This document shows, one piece after another, positions 41,801 through 55,800 of a DNA stretch of 64,000 bases (position 1 is its first letter; each line of letters opens with the position of its first letter). The notes under the pieces are model-generated. The model was given only the letters and a program-made list of their open reading frames with translations, made no database searches and was not told where the DNA came from. The translations under genes and the position numbers were made by a program. The stretch is taken from NCBI GenBank assembly GCA_963989245.1, contig OZ022346.1, positions 55,641,299-55,705,298 on the forward strand. Direction: 5' to 3'. Source of the stretch: Nansenia antarctica. Taxonomy: Eukaryota; Chordata; Actinopteri; Argentiniformes; Microstomatidae.

Positions 41801-44800
41801 TCTACAATAATGTATATGTCTATGGGTCTCTACAATAATGTATATGTCTATGGGTCTCTACAATAATGTGTATGTCTATGGGTCTCTACAATAATGTATA
41901 TGTCTATGGGCCTCTACAATAATGTATATGTCTATGGGCCTCTACAATAATGTATATGTCTATGGGTCTCTACAATAATGTATATGTCTATGGGTCTCTA
42001 CAATAATGTGTATGTCTATGGGTCTCTACAATAATGTATATGTCTATGGGTCTCTACAATAATGTATATGTCTTTGGGTCTCTACAATAATGTATATGTC
42101 TATGGGCCTCTACAATAATGTATATGTCTATGGGTCTCTACAATAATGTATATGTCTTTGGGTCTCTACAATAATGTATATGTCTATGGGCCTCTACAAT
42201 AATGTGTATGTCTATGGGTCTCTACAATAATGTGTATGTCTATGGGTCTCTACAATAATGTATATGTCTATGGGCCTCTACAATAATGTATATGTCTATG
42301 GGTCTCTACAATAATGTATATGTCTATGGGCCTCTACAATAATGTGTATGTCTATGGGTCTCTACAATAATGTATATGTCTATGGGTCTCTACAATAATG
42401 TGTATGTCTATGGGTCTCTACAATAATGTAAATGTCTATGGGTCTCTACAATAATGTATATGTCTATGGGTCTCTACAATAATGTATATGTCTATGGGTC
42501 TCTACAATAATGTATATGTCTATGGGTCTCTACAATAATGTATATGTCTATGGGTCTCTACAATAATGTATATGTCTATGGGTCTCTACAATAATGTATA
42601 TGTATATGGGCCTCTACAATAATGTATATGTCTATGGGTCTCTACAATAATGTATATGTCTATGGGTCTCTACAATAATGTATATGTATATGGGCCTCTA
42701 CAATAATGTATATGTCTATGGGTCTCTACAATAATGTATATGTCTATGGGCCTCTACAATAATGTATATGTCTATGGGTCTCTACAATAATGTATATGTC
42801 TATGGGTCTCTACAATAATGTATATGTCTATGGGTCTCTACAATAATGTATATGTCTATGGGCCTCTACAATAATGTATATGTCTATGGGCCTCTACAAT
42901 AATGTATATGTCTATGGGTCTCTACAATAATGTGTATGTCTATGGGTCTCTACAATAATGTATATGTCTATGGGCCTCTACAATAATGTGTATGTCTATG
43001 GGCCTCTACAATAATGTATATGTCTATGGGTCTCTACAATAATGTATATGTCTATGGGTCTCTACAATAATGTATATGTCTATGGGTCTCTACAATAATG
43101 TATATGTCTATGGGTCTCTACAATAATGTATATGTCTATGGGTCTCTACAATAATGTATATGTCTATGGGCCTCTACAATAATGTCTATGGGTCTCTACA
43201 ATAATGTATATGTCTATGGGCCTCTACAATAATGTATATGTCTATGGGTCTCTACAATAATGTGTATGTCTATGGGTCTCTACAATAATGTCTATGGGTC
43301 TCTACAATAATGTATATGTCTATGGGTCTCTACAATAATGTGTATGTCTATGGGTCTCTACAATAATGTCTATGGGTCTCTACAATAATGTATATGTCTA
43401 TGGGCCTCTACAATAATGTATATGTCTATGGGTCTCTACAATAATGTATATGTCTATGGGTCTCTACAATAATGTATATGTCTATGGGCCTCTACAATAA
43501 TGTGCATGTCTATGGGCCTCTACAATAATGTATATGTCTATGGGTCTCTACAATAATGTATATGTCTATGGGTCTCTACAATAATGTGTATGTCTATGGG
43601 CCTCTACAATAATGTATATGTCTATGGGTCTCTACAATAATGTGTATGTCTATGGGTCTCTACAATAATGTATATGTATATGGGTCTCTACAATAATGTA
43701 TATGTCTATGGGTCTCTACAATAATGTCTATGGGTCTCTACAATAATGTATATGTCTATGGGCCTCTACAATAATGTATATGTCTATGGGCCTCTACAAT
43801 AATGTATATGTCTATGGGCCTCTACAATAATGTATATGTCTATGGGTCTCTACAATAATGTATATGTCTTTGGGTCTCTACAATAATGTATATGTCTATG
43901 GGCCTCTACAATAATGTATATGTCTATGGGTCTCTACAATAATGTGTATGTCTATGGGTCTCTACAATAATGTATATGTCTATGGGCCTCTACAATAATG
44001 TATATGTCTATGGGTCTCTACAATAATGTATATGTCTATGGGTCTCTACAATAATGTGTATGTCTATGGGTCTCTACAATAATGTATATGTCTATGGGCC
44101 TCTACAATAATGTATATGTCTATGGGCCTCTACAATAATGTATATGTCTATGGGTCTCTACAATAATGTATATGTCTATGGGTCTCTACAATAATGTGTA
44201 TGTCTATGGGTCTCTACAATAATGTATATGTCTATGGGTCTCTACAATAATGTATATGTCTTTGGGTCTCTACAATAATGTATATGTCTATGGGCCTCTA
44301 CAATAATGTATATGTCTATGGGTCTCTACAATAATGTATATGTCTTTGGGTCTCTACAATAATGTATATGTCTATGGGCCTCTACAATAATGTGTATGTC
44401 TATGGGTCTCTACAATAATGTGTATGTCTATGGGTCTCTACAATAATGTATATGTCTATGGGCCTCTACAATAATGTATATGTCTATGGGTCTCTACAAT
44501 AATGTATATGTCTATGGGCCTCTACAATAATGTGTATGTCTATGGGTCTCTACAATAATGTATATGTCTATGGGTCTCTACAATAATGTGTATGTCTATG
44601 GGTCTCTACAATAATGTAAATGTCTATGGGTCTCTACAATAATGTATATGTCTATGGGTCTCTACAATAATGTATATGTCTATGGGTCTCTACAATAATG
44701 TATATGTCTATGGGTCTCTACAATAATGTATATGTCTATGGGTCTCTACAATAATGTATATGTCTATGGGTCTCTACAATAATGTATATGTCTATGGGCC

Positions 44801-47150
44801 TCTACAATAATGTATATGTCTATGGGTCTCTACAATAATGTGTATGTCAATGGGTCTCTACAATAATGTATATGTCTATGGGTCTCTACAATAATGTGTA
44901 TGTCTATGGGTCTACAATAATGTATATGTCTATGGGCCTCTACAATAATGTATATGTCTATGGGTCTCTACAATAATGTATATGTCTATGGGCCTCTACA
45001 ATAATGTATATGTCTATGGGTCTCTACAATAATGTATATGTCTATGGGTCTCTACAATAATGTATATGTCTATGGGTCTACAATAATGTATATGTCTATG
45101 GGTCTCTACAATAATGTATATGTCTATGGGTCTCTACAATAATGTATATGTCTATGGGTCTACAATAATGTATATGTCTATGGGTCTCTACAATAATGTA
45201 TATGTCTATGGGTCTCTACAATAATGTATATGTCTATGGGTCTCTACAATAATGTATATGTCTATGGGCCTCTACAATAATGTATATGTCTATGGGCCTC
45301 TACAATAATGTGTATGTCTATGGGTCTCTACAATAATGTGTATGTCTATGGGTCTCTACAATAATGTATATGTCTATGGGTCTCTACAATAATGTATATG
45401 TCTATGGGTCTCTACAATAATGTATATGTCTATGGGCCTCTACAATAATGTATATGTCTATGGGCCTCTACAATAATGTATATGTCTATGGGTCTCTACA
45501 ATAATGTGTATGTCTATGGGTCTCTACAATAATGTATATGTCTATGGGTCTCTACAATAATGTATATGTCTATGGGTCTCTACAATAATGTATATGTATA
45601 TGGGCCTCTACAATAATGTATATGTCTATGGGCCTCTACAATAATGTATATGTCTATGGGTCTACAATAATGTATATGTCTATGGGTCTGTACAATAATG
45701 TGTATGTCTATGGGTCTCTACAATAATGTATATGTCTATGGGCCTCTACAATAATGTATATGTCTATGGGTCTCTACAATAATGTATATGTCTATGGGTC
45801 TCTACAATAATGTATATGTCTATGGGTCTCTACAATAATGTATATGTCTATGGGTCTCTACAATAATGTATATGTCTATGGGTTTCTACAATAATGTGTA
45901 TGTCTATGGGTCTGTACAATAATGTGTATGTCTATGGGTCTGTACAATAATGTCTATGTCTATGGGCCTCTACAATAATGTATATGTCTATGGGCCTCTA
46001 CAATAATGTATATGTCTATGGGCCTCTACAATAATGTATATGTCTATGGGTCTCTACAATAATGTATATGTCTATGGGTCTCTACAATAATGTATATGTC
46101 TATGGGCCTCTACAATAATGTGTATGTCTATGGGCCTCTACAATAATGTATATGTCTATGGGTCTCTACAATAATGTATATGTCTATGGGCCTCTACAAT
46201 AATGTATATGTCTATGGGTCTCTACAATAATGTATATGTCTATGGGTCTCTACAATAATGTATATGTCTATGGGTCTCTACAATAATGTGTATGTCTATG
46301 GGCCTCTACAATAATGTGTATGTCTATGGGCCTCTACAATAATGTATATGTCTATGGGCCTCTACAATAATGTATATGTCTATGGGCCTCTACAATAATG
46401 TATATGTCTATGGGTCTCTACAATAATGTATATGTCTATGGGCCTCTACAATAATGTATATGTCTATGGGCCTCTACAATAATGTGTATGTCTATGGGTC
46501 TCTACAATAATGTATATGTCTATGGGTCTACAATAATGTATATGTCTATGGGTCTCTACAATAATGTATATGTCTATGGGCCTCTACAATAATGTAAATG
46601 TCTATGGGCCTCTACAATAATGTGTATGTCTATGGGCCTCTACAATAATGTGTATGTCTATGGGCCTCTACAATAATGTGTATGTCTATGGGTCTGTACA
46701 ATAATGTATATGTCTATGGGTCTCTACAATAATGTATATGTATATGGGCCTCTACAATAATGTATATGTCTATGGGTCTCTACAATAATGTATATGTCTA
46801 TGGGCCTCTACAATAATGTATATGTCTATGGGTCTCTACAATAATGTATATGTCTATGGGTCTCTACAATAATGTATATGTCTATGGGTCTCTACAATAA
46901 TGTATATGTCTATGGGTCTCTACAATAATGTATATGTCTATGGGCCTCTACAATAATGTATATGTCTTTGGGTCTCTACAATAATGTATATGTCTATGGG
47001 CCTCTACAATAATGTATATGTCTATGGGTCTCTACAATAATGTATATGTCTATGGGTCTCTACAATAATGTATATGTCTATGGGCCTCTACAATAATGTG
47101 TATGTCTATGGGTCTCTACAATAATGTGTATGTCTATGGGTCTACAATAA

Positions 47151-47285
47151 TTGATTGATTGAATTGAAAACTTTATTAGAATGTTTGCAGAAGTAGGTAC
47201 ATGAAAGTACATATTACATACAAGGTCAAACTAAGAGGATAAAAACCCAAGAAAGCCACTGGCTTATTTCAATTGGGGCCCTTGA
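47151..47285 (-). mobile_element. LINE 3' end inserted in the satellite, copy 1
   Basis: TTGATTGATTGAATTG...CAATTGGGGCCCTTGA matches the LINE tail at 2557-2696. The junctions (ACAATAAT... and ...GATAATG) allow a short ATAAT target duplication. Confidence 0.85.
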
Positions 47286-49690
47286 TAATGTATATGTCTA
47301 TGGGCCTCTACAATAATGTATATGTCTATGGGCCTCTACAATAATGTATATGTCTATGGGTCTCTACAATAATGTGTATGTCTATGGGCCTCTACAATAA
47401 TGTATATGTCTATGGGCCTCTACAATAATGTATATGTCTATGGGTCTCTACAATAATGTATATGTCTATGGGTCTCTACAATAATGTATATGTCTATGGG
47501 TCTCTACAATAATGTATATGTCTATGGGTCTCTACAATAATGTGTATGTCTATGGGTCTCTACAATAATGTATATGTCTATGGGTCTCTACAATAATGTA
47601 TATGTCTATGGGTCTCTACAATAATGTGTATGTCTATGGGTCTCTACAATAATGTATATGTCTATGGGTCTCTACAATAATGTATATGTCTATGGGTCTC
47701 TACAATAATGTGTATGTCTATGGGCCTCTACAATAATGTATATGTCTATGGGTCTCTACAATAATGTATATGTCTATGGGTCTCTACAATAATGTGTATG
47801 TCTATGGGTCTCTACAATAATGTATATGTCTATGGGTCTCTACAATAATGTATATGTCTATGGGTCTCTACAATAATGTATATGTCTATGGGTCTCTACA
47901 ATAATGTGTATGTCTATGGGCCTCTACAATAATGTATATGTCTATGGGTCTCTACAATAATGTATATGTCTATGGGTCTCTACAATAATGTATATGTCTA
48001 TGGGCCTCTACAATAATGTATATGTCTATGGGCCTCTACAATAATGTATATGTCTATGGGTCTCTACAATAATGTGTATGTCTATGGGTCTCTACAATAA
48101 TGTATATGTCTATGGGTCTCTACAATAATGTATATGTCTATGGGTCTCTACAATAATGTATATGTATATGGGCCTCTACAATAATGTATATGTCTATGGG
48201 CCTCTACAATAATGTATATGTCTATGGGTCTACAATAATGTATATGTCTATGGGTCTCTACAATAATGTATATGTCTATGGGTCTCTACAATAATGTATA
48301 TGTCTATGGGTCTCTACAATAATGTATATGTCTATGGGTCTCTACAATAATGTATATGTCTATGGGTCTCTACAATAATGTATATGTCTATGGGTTTCTA
48401 CAATAATGTGTATGTCTATGGGTCTGTACAATAATGTGTATGTCTATGGGTCTGTACAATAATGTCTATGTCTATGGGCCTCTACAATAATGTATATGTC
48501 TATGGGCCTCTACAATAATGTATATGTCTATGGGCCTCTACAATAATGTATATGTCTATGGGTCTCTACAATAATGTATATGTCTATGGGTCTCTACAAT
48601 AATGTATATGTCTATGGGCCTCTACAATAATGTGTATGTCTATGGGCCTCTACAATAATGTATATGTCTATGGGTCTCTACAATAATGTATATGTCTATG
48701 GGCCTCTACAATAATGTATATGTCTATGGGTCTCTACAATAATGTATATGTCTATGGGTCTCTACAATAATGTATATGTCTATGGGTCTCTACAATAATG
48801 TGTATGTCTATGGGCCTCTACAATAATGTGTATGTCTATGGGCCTCTACAATAATGTATATGTCTATGGGCCTCTACAATAATGTATATGTCTATGGGCC
48901 TCTACAATAATGTATATGTCTATGGGTCTCTACAATAATGTATATGTCTATGGGCCTCTACAATAATGTATATGTCTATGGGCCTCTACAATAATGTGTA
49001 TGTCTATGGGTCTCTACAATAATGTATATGTCTATGGGTCTACAATAATGTATATGTCTATGGGTCTCTACAATAATGTGTATGTCTATGGGTCTCTACA
49101 ATAATGTATATGTCTATGGGCCTCTACAATAATGTAAATGTCTATGGGCCTCTACAATAATGTGTATGTCTATGGGCCTCTACAATAATGTGTATGTCTA
49201 TGGGCCTCTACAATAATGTGTATGTCTATGGGTCTGTACAATAATGTATATGTCTATGGGTCTCTACAATAATGTATATGTATATGGGCCTCTACAATAA
49301 TGTATATGTCTATGGGTCTCTACAATAATGTATATGTCTATGGGCCTCTACAATAATGTATATGTCTATGGGTCTCTACAATAATGTATATGTCTATGGG
49401 TCTCTACAATAATGTATATGTCTATGGGTCTCTACAATAATGTATATGTCTATGGGTCTCTACAATAATGTATATGTCTATGGGCCTCTACAATAATGTA
49501 TATGTCTTTGGGTCTCTACAATAATGTATATGTCTATGGGCCTCTACAATAATGTATATGTCTATGGGTCTCTACAATAATGTATATGTCTATGGGTCTC
49601 TACAATAATGTATATGTCTATGGGCCTCTACAATAATGTGTATGTCTATGGGTCTCTACAATAATGTGTATGTCTATGGGTCTACAATAA

Positions 49691-49825
49691 TTGATTGATT
49701 GAATTGAAAACTTTATTAGAATGTTTGCAGAAGTAGGTACATGAAAGTACATATTACATACAAGGTCAAACTAAGAGGATAAAAACCCAAGAAAGCCACT
49801 GGCTTATTTCAATTGGGGTCCTTGA
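49691..49825 (-). mobile_element. LINE 3' end in the satellite, copy 2
   Basis: Same insert with the same junctions, exactly 2540 bp after copy 1, differing at one seen base (GGGGTCC for GGGGCCC). It arose by duplication of the host array segment, not by a second insertion. Confidence 0.85.
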
Positions 49826-52800
49826 TAATGTATATGTCTATGGGCCTCTACAATAATGTATATGTCTATGGGCCTCTACAATAATGTATATGTCTTTGGG
49901 TCTCTACAATAATGTGTATGTCTATGGGCCTCTACAATAATGTATATGTCTATGGGTCTCTACAATAATGTATATGTCTATGGGCCTCTACAATAATGTA
50001 TATGTCTATGGGTCTCTACAATAATGTATATGTCTATGGGTCTCTACAATAATGTATATGTCTATGGGTCTCTACAATAATGTATATGTCTATGGGTCTC
50101 TACAATAATGTGTATGTCTATGGGTCTCTACAATAATGTATATGTCTATGGGTCTCTACAATAATGTATATGTCTATGGGTCTCTACAATAATGTGTATG
50201 TCTATGGGTCTCTACAATAATGTATATGTCTATGGGTCTCTACAATAATGTATATGTCTATGGGTCTCTACAATAATGTGTATGTCTATGGGCCTCTACA
50301 ATAATGTATATGTCTATGGGTCTCTACAATAATGTATATGTCTATGGGTCTCTACAATAATGTGTATGTCTATGGGTCTCTACAATAATGTATATGTCTT
50401 TGGGTCTCTACAATAATGTGTATGTCTATGGGTCTCTACAATAATGTATATGTCTATGGGCCTCTACAATAATGTATATGTCTATGGGTCTCTACAATAA
50501 TGTGTATGTCTATGGGTCTCTACAATAATGTATATGTCTATGGGTCTCTACAATAATGTATATGTCTATGGGTCTCTACAATAATGTATATGTCTATGGG
50601 TCTCTACAATAATGTATATGTCTTTGGGTCTCTACAATAATGTATATGTCTATGGGTCTCTACAATAATGTATATGTCTATGGGTCTCTACAATAATGTG
50701 TATGTCTATGGGTCTCTACAATAATGTGTATGTCTATGGGTCTCTACAATAATGTGTATGTCTATGGGCCTCTACAATAATGTATATGTCTATGGGTCTC
50801 TACAATAATGTGTATGTCTATGGGTCTCTACAATAATGTGTATGTCTATGGGTCTCTACAATAATGTGTATGTCTATGGGCCTCTACAATAATGTATATG
50901 TCTATGGGTCTCTACAATAATGTCTATGGGCCTCTACAATAATGTGTATGTCTATGGGTCTCTACAATAATGTCTATGGGTCTCTACAATAATGTATATG
51001 TCTATGGGCCTCTACAATAATGTATATGTCTATGGGTCTCTACAATAATGTATATGTCTTTGGGTCTCTACAATAATGTATATGTCTATGGGTCTCTACA
51101 ATAATGTATATGTCTATGGGTCTCTACAATAATGTTTATGTCTATGGGTCTCTACAATAATGTATATGTCTATGGGCCTCTACAATAATGTATATGTCTA
51201 TGGGCCTCTACAATAATGTGTATGTCTATGGGTCTCTACAATAATGTGTATGTCTATGGGTCTCTACAATAATGTCTATGGGTCTCTACAATAATGTATA
51301 TGTCTATGGGCCTCTACAATAATGTATATGTCTATGGGCCTCTACAATAATGTATATGTCTATGGGTCTCTACAATAATGTCTATGGGTCTCTACAATAA
51401 TGTATATGTCTATGGGCCTCTACAATAATGTATATGTCTATGGGCCTCTACAATAATGTATATGTCTATGGGCCTCTACAATAATGTGTATGTCTATGGG
51501 TCTCTACAATAATGTATATGTCTATGGGCCTCTACAATAATGTATATGTCTATGGGTCTCTACAATAATGTATATGTCTATGGGCCTCTACAATAATGTA
51601 TATGTCTATGGGTCTCTACAATAATGTATATGTCTATGGGTCTCTACAATAATGTGTATGTCTATGGGCCTCTACAATAATGTATATGTCTATGGGTCTC
51701 TACAATAATGTATATGTCTATGGGTCTCTACAATAATGTCTATGGGTCTCTACAATAATGTATATGTCTATGGGCCTCTACAATAATGTATATGTCTATG
51801 GGCCTCTACAATAATGTATATGTCTATGGGTCTCTACAATAATGTATATGTCTATGGGCCTCTACAATAATGTGTATGTCTATGGGCCTCTACAATAATG
51901 TATATGTCTATGGGTCTCTACAATAATGTATATGTCTATGGGTCTCTACAATAATGTCTATGGGTCTCTACAATAATGTATATGTCTATGGGCCTCTACA
52001 ATAATGTATATGTCTATGGGCCTCTACAATAATGTATATGTCTATGGGCCTCTACAATAATGTATATGTCTTTGGGTCTCTACAATAATGTATATGTCTA
52101 TGGGCCTCTACAATAATGTATATGTCTATGGGTCTCTACAATAATGTATATGTCTATGGGTCTCTACAATAATGTATATGTCTATGGGTCTCTACAATAA
52201 TGTATATGTCTATGGGTCTCTACAATAATGTATATGTCTATGGGTCTCTACAATAATGTATATGTCTATGGGTCTCTACAATAATGTATATGTCTATGGG
52301 TCTCTACAATAATGTATATGTCTATGGGTCTCTACAATAATGTATATGTCTATGGGTCTCTACAATAATGTATATGTCTATGGGTCTCTACAATAATGTA
52401 TATGTCTATGGGTCTCTACAATAATGTGTATGTCTATGGGTCTCTACAATAATGTGTATGTCTATGGGTCTCTACAATAATGTGTATGTCTATGGGCCTC
52501 TACAATAATGTATATGTCTATGGGTCTCTACAATAATGTGTATGTCTATGGGTCTCTACAATAATGTGTATGTCTATGGGTCTCTACAATAATGTGTATG
52601 TCTATGGGCCTCTACAATAATGTATATGTCTATGGGTCTCTACAATAATGTCTATGGGCCTCTACAATAATGTGTATGTCTATGGGTCTCTACAATAATG
52701 TCTATGGGTCTCTACAATAATGTATATGTCTATGGGCCTCTACAATAATGTATATGTCTATGGGTCTCTACAATAATGTATATGTCTTTGGGTCTCTACA

Positions 52801-55800
52801 ATAATGTATATGTCTATGGGTCTCTACAATAATGTATATGTCTATGGGTCTCTACAATAATGTTTATGTCTATGGGTCTCTACAATAATGTATATGTCTA
52901 TGGGCCTCTACAATAATGTATATGTCTATGGGCCTCTACAATAATGTGTATGTCTATGGGTCTCTACAATAATGTGTATGTCTATGGGTCTCTACAATAA
53001 TGTCTATGGGTCTCTACAATAATGTATATGTCTATGGGCCTCTACAATAATGTATATGTCTATGGGCCTCTACAATAATGTATATGTCTATGGGTCTCTA
53101 CAATAATGTCTATGGGTCTCTACAATAATGTATATGTCTATGGGCCTCTACAATAATGTATATGTCTATGGGCCTCTACAATAATGTATATGTCTATGGG
53201 CCTCTACAATAATGTGTATGTCTATGGGTCTCTACAATAATGTATATGTCTATGGGCCTCTACAATAATGTATATGTCTATGGGTCTCTACAATAATGTA
53301 TATGTCTATGGGCCTCTACAATAATGTATATGTCTATGGGTCTCTACAATAATGTATATGTCTATGGGTCTCTACAATAATGTGTATGTCTATGGGCCTC
53401 TACAATAATGTATATGTCTATGGGTCTCTACAATAATGTATATGTCTATGGGTCTCTACAATAATGTCTATGGGTCTCTACAATAATGTATATGTCTATG
53501 GGCCTCTACAATAATGTATATGTCTATGGGCCTCTACAATAATGTATATGTCTATGGGTCTCTACAATAATGTATATGTCTATGGGCCTCTACAATAATG
53601 TGTATGTCTATGGGCCTCTACAATAATGTATATGTCTATGGGTCTCTACAATAATGTATATGTCTATGGGTCTCTACAATAATGTCTATGGGTCTCTACA
53701 ATAATGTATATGTCTATGGGCCTCTACAATAATGTATATGTCTATGGGCCTCTACAATAATGTATATGTCTATGGGCCTCTACAATAATGTATATGTCTT
53801 TGGGTCTCTACAATAATGTATATGTCTATGGGCCTCTACAATAATGTATATGTCTATGGGTCTCTACAATAATGTATATGTCTATGGGTCTCTACAATAA
53901 TGTATATGTCTATGGGTCTCTACAATAATGTATATGTCTATGGGTCTCTACAATAATGTATATGTCTATGGGTCTCTACAATAATGTATATGTCTATGGG
54001 TCTCTACAATAATGTATATGTCTATGGGTCTCTACAATAATGTATATGTCTATGGGTCTCTACAATAATGTATATGTCTATGGGTCTCTACAATAATGTA
54101 TATGTCTATGGGTCTCTACAATAATGTATATGTCTATGGGTCTCTACAATAATGTATATGTCTATGGGTCTCTACAATAATGTATATGTCTATGGGTCTC
54201 TACAATAATGTATATGTCTATGGGCCTCTACAATAATGTATATGTCTATGGGTCTCTACAATAATGTATATGTCTATGGGCCTCTACAATAATGTGTATA
54301 TCTATGGGTCTCTACAATAATGTATATGTCTATGGGTCTCTACAATAATGTATATGTCTATGGGCCTCTACAATAATGTATATGTCTTTGGGTCTCTACA
54401 ATAATGTGTATGTCTATGGGTCTCTACAATAATGTGTATGTCTATGGGCCTCTACAATAATGTATATGTCTATGGGCCTCTACAATAATGTATATGTCTT
54501 TGGGTCTCTACAATAATGTGTATGTCTATGGGTCTCTACAATAATGTATATGTCTATGGGTCTCTACAATAAAGTGTATGTCTATGGGTCTCTACAATAA
54601 TGTATATGTCTATGGGTCTCTACAATAATGTGTATGTCTATGGGCCTCTACAATAATGTATATGTCTATGGGTCTCTACAATAATGTGTATGTCTATGGG
54701 CCTCTACAATAATGTATATGTCTATGGGTCTCTACAATAATGTGTATGTCTATGGGTCTCTACAATAATGTATATGTCTATGGGTCTCTACAATAATGTA
54801 TATGTCTATGGGCCTCTACAATAATGTATATGTCTATGGGTCTCTACAATAATGTATATGTCTATGGGCCTCTACAATAATGTATATATCTATGGGTCTC
54901 TACAATAATGTATATGTCTATGGGCCTCTACAATAATGTATATGTCTATGGGTCTCTACAATAATGTATATGTCTATGGGCCTCTACAATAATGTATATG
55001 TCTATGGGTCTCTACAATAATGTGTATGTCTATGGGTCTCTACAATAATGTGTATGTCTATGGGTCTCTACAATAATGTGTATGTCTATGGGTCTCTACA
55101 ATAATGTGTATGTCTATGGGCCTCTACAATAATGTATATGTCTATGGGTCTCTACAATAATGTGTATGTCTATGGGTCTCTACAATAATGTATATGTCTA
55201 TGGGTCTCTACAATAATGTATATGTCTATGGGCCTCTACAATAATGTATATGTCTATGGGTCTCTACAATAATGTATATGTCTATGGGCCTCTACAATAA
55301 TGTATATATCTATGGGTCTCTACAATAATGTATATGTCTATGGGCCTCTACAATAATGTATATGTCTATGGGTCTCTACAATAATGTATATGTCTATGGG
55401 CCTCTACAATAATGTATATGTCTATGGGTCTCTACAATAATGTATATGTCTATGGGCCTCTACAATAATGTATATGTCTATGGGCCTCTACAATAATGTA
55501 TATGTCTATGGGCCTCTACAATAATGTATATGTCTATGGGCCTCTACAATAATGTATATGTCTATGGGTCTCTACAATAATGTATATGTCTATGGGTCTC
55601 TACAATAATGTGTATGTCTATGGGTCTACAATAATGTATATGTCTATGGGCCTCTACAATAATGTATATGTCTATGGGCCTCTACAATAATGTATATGTC
55701 TATGGGCCTCTACAATAATGTATATGTCTATGGGTCTCTACAATAATGTATATGTCTATGGGTCTCTACAATAATGTGTATGTCTATGGGTCTCTACAAT

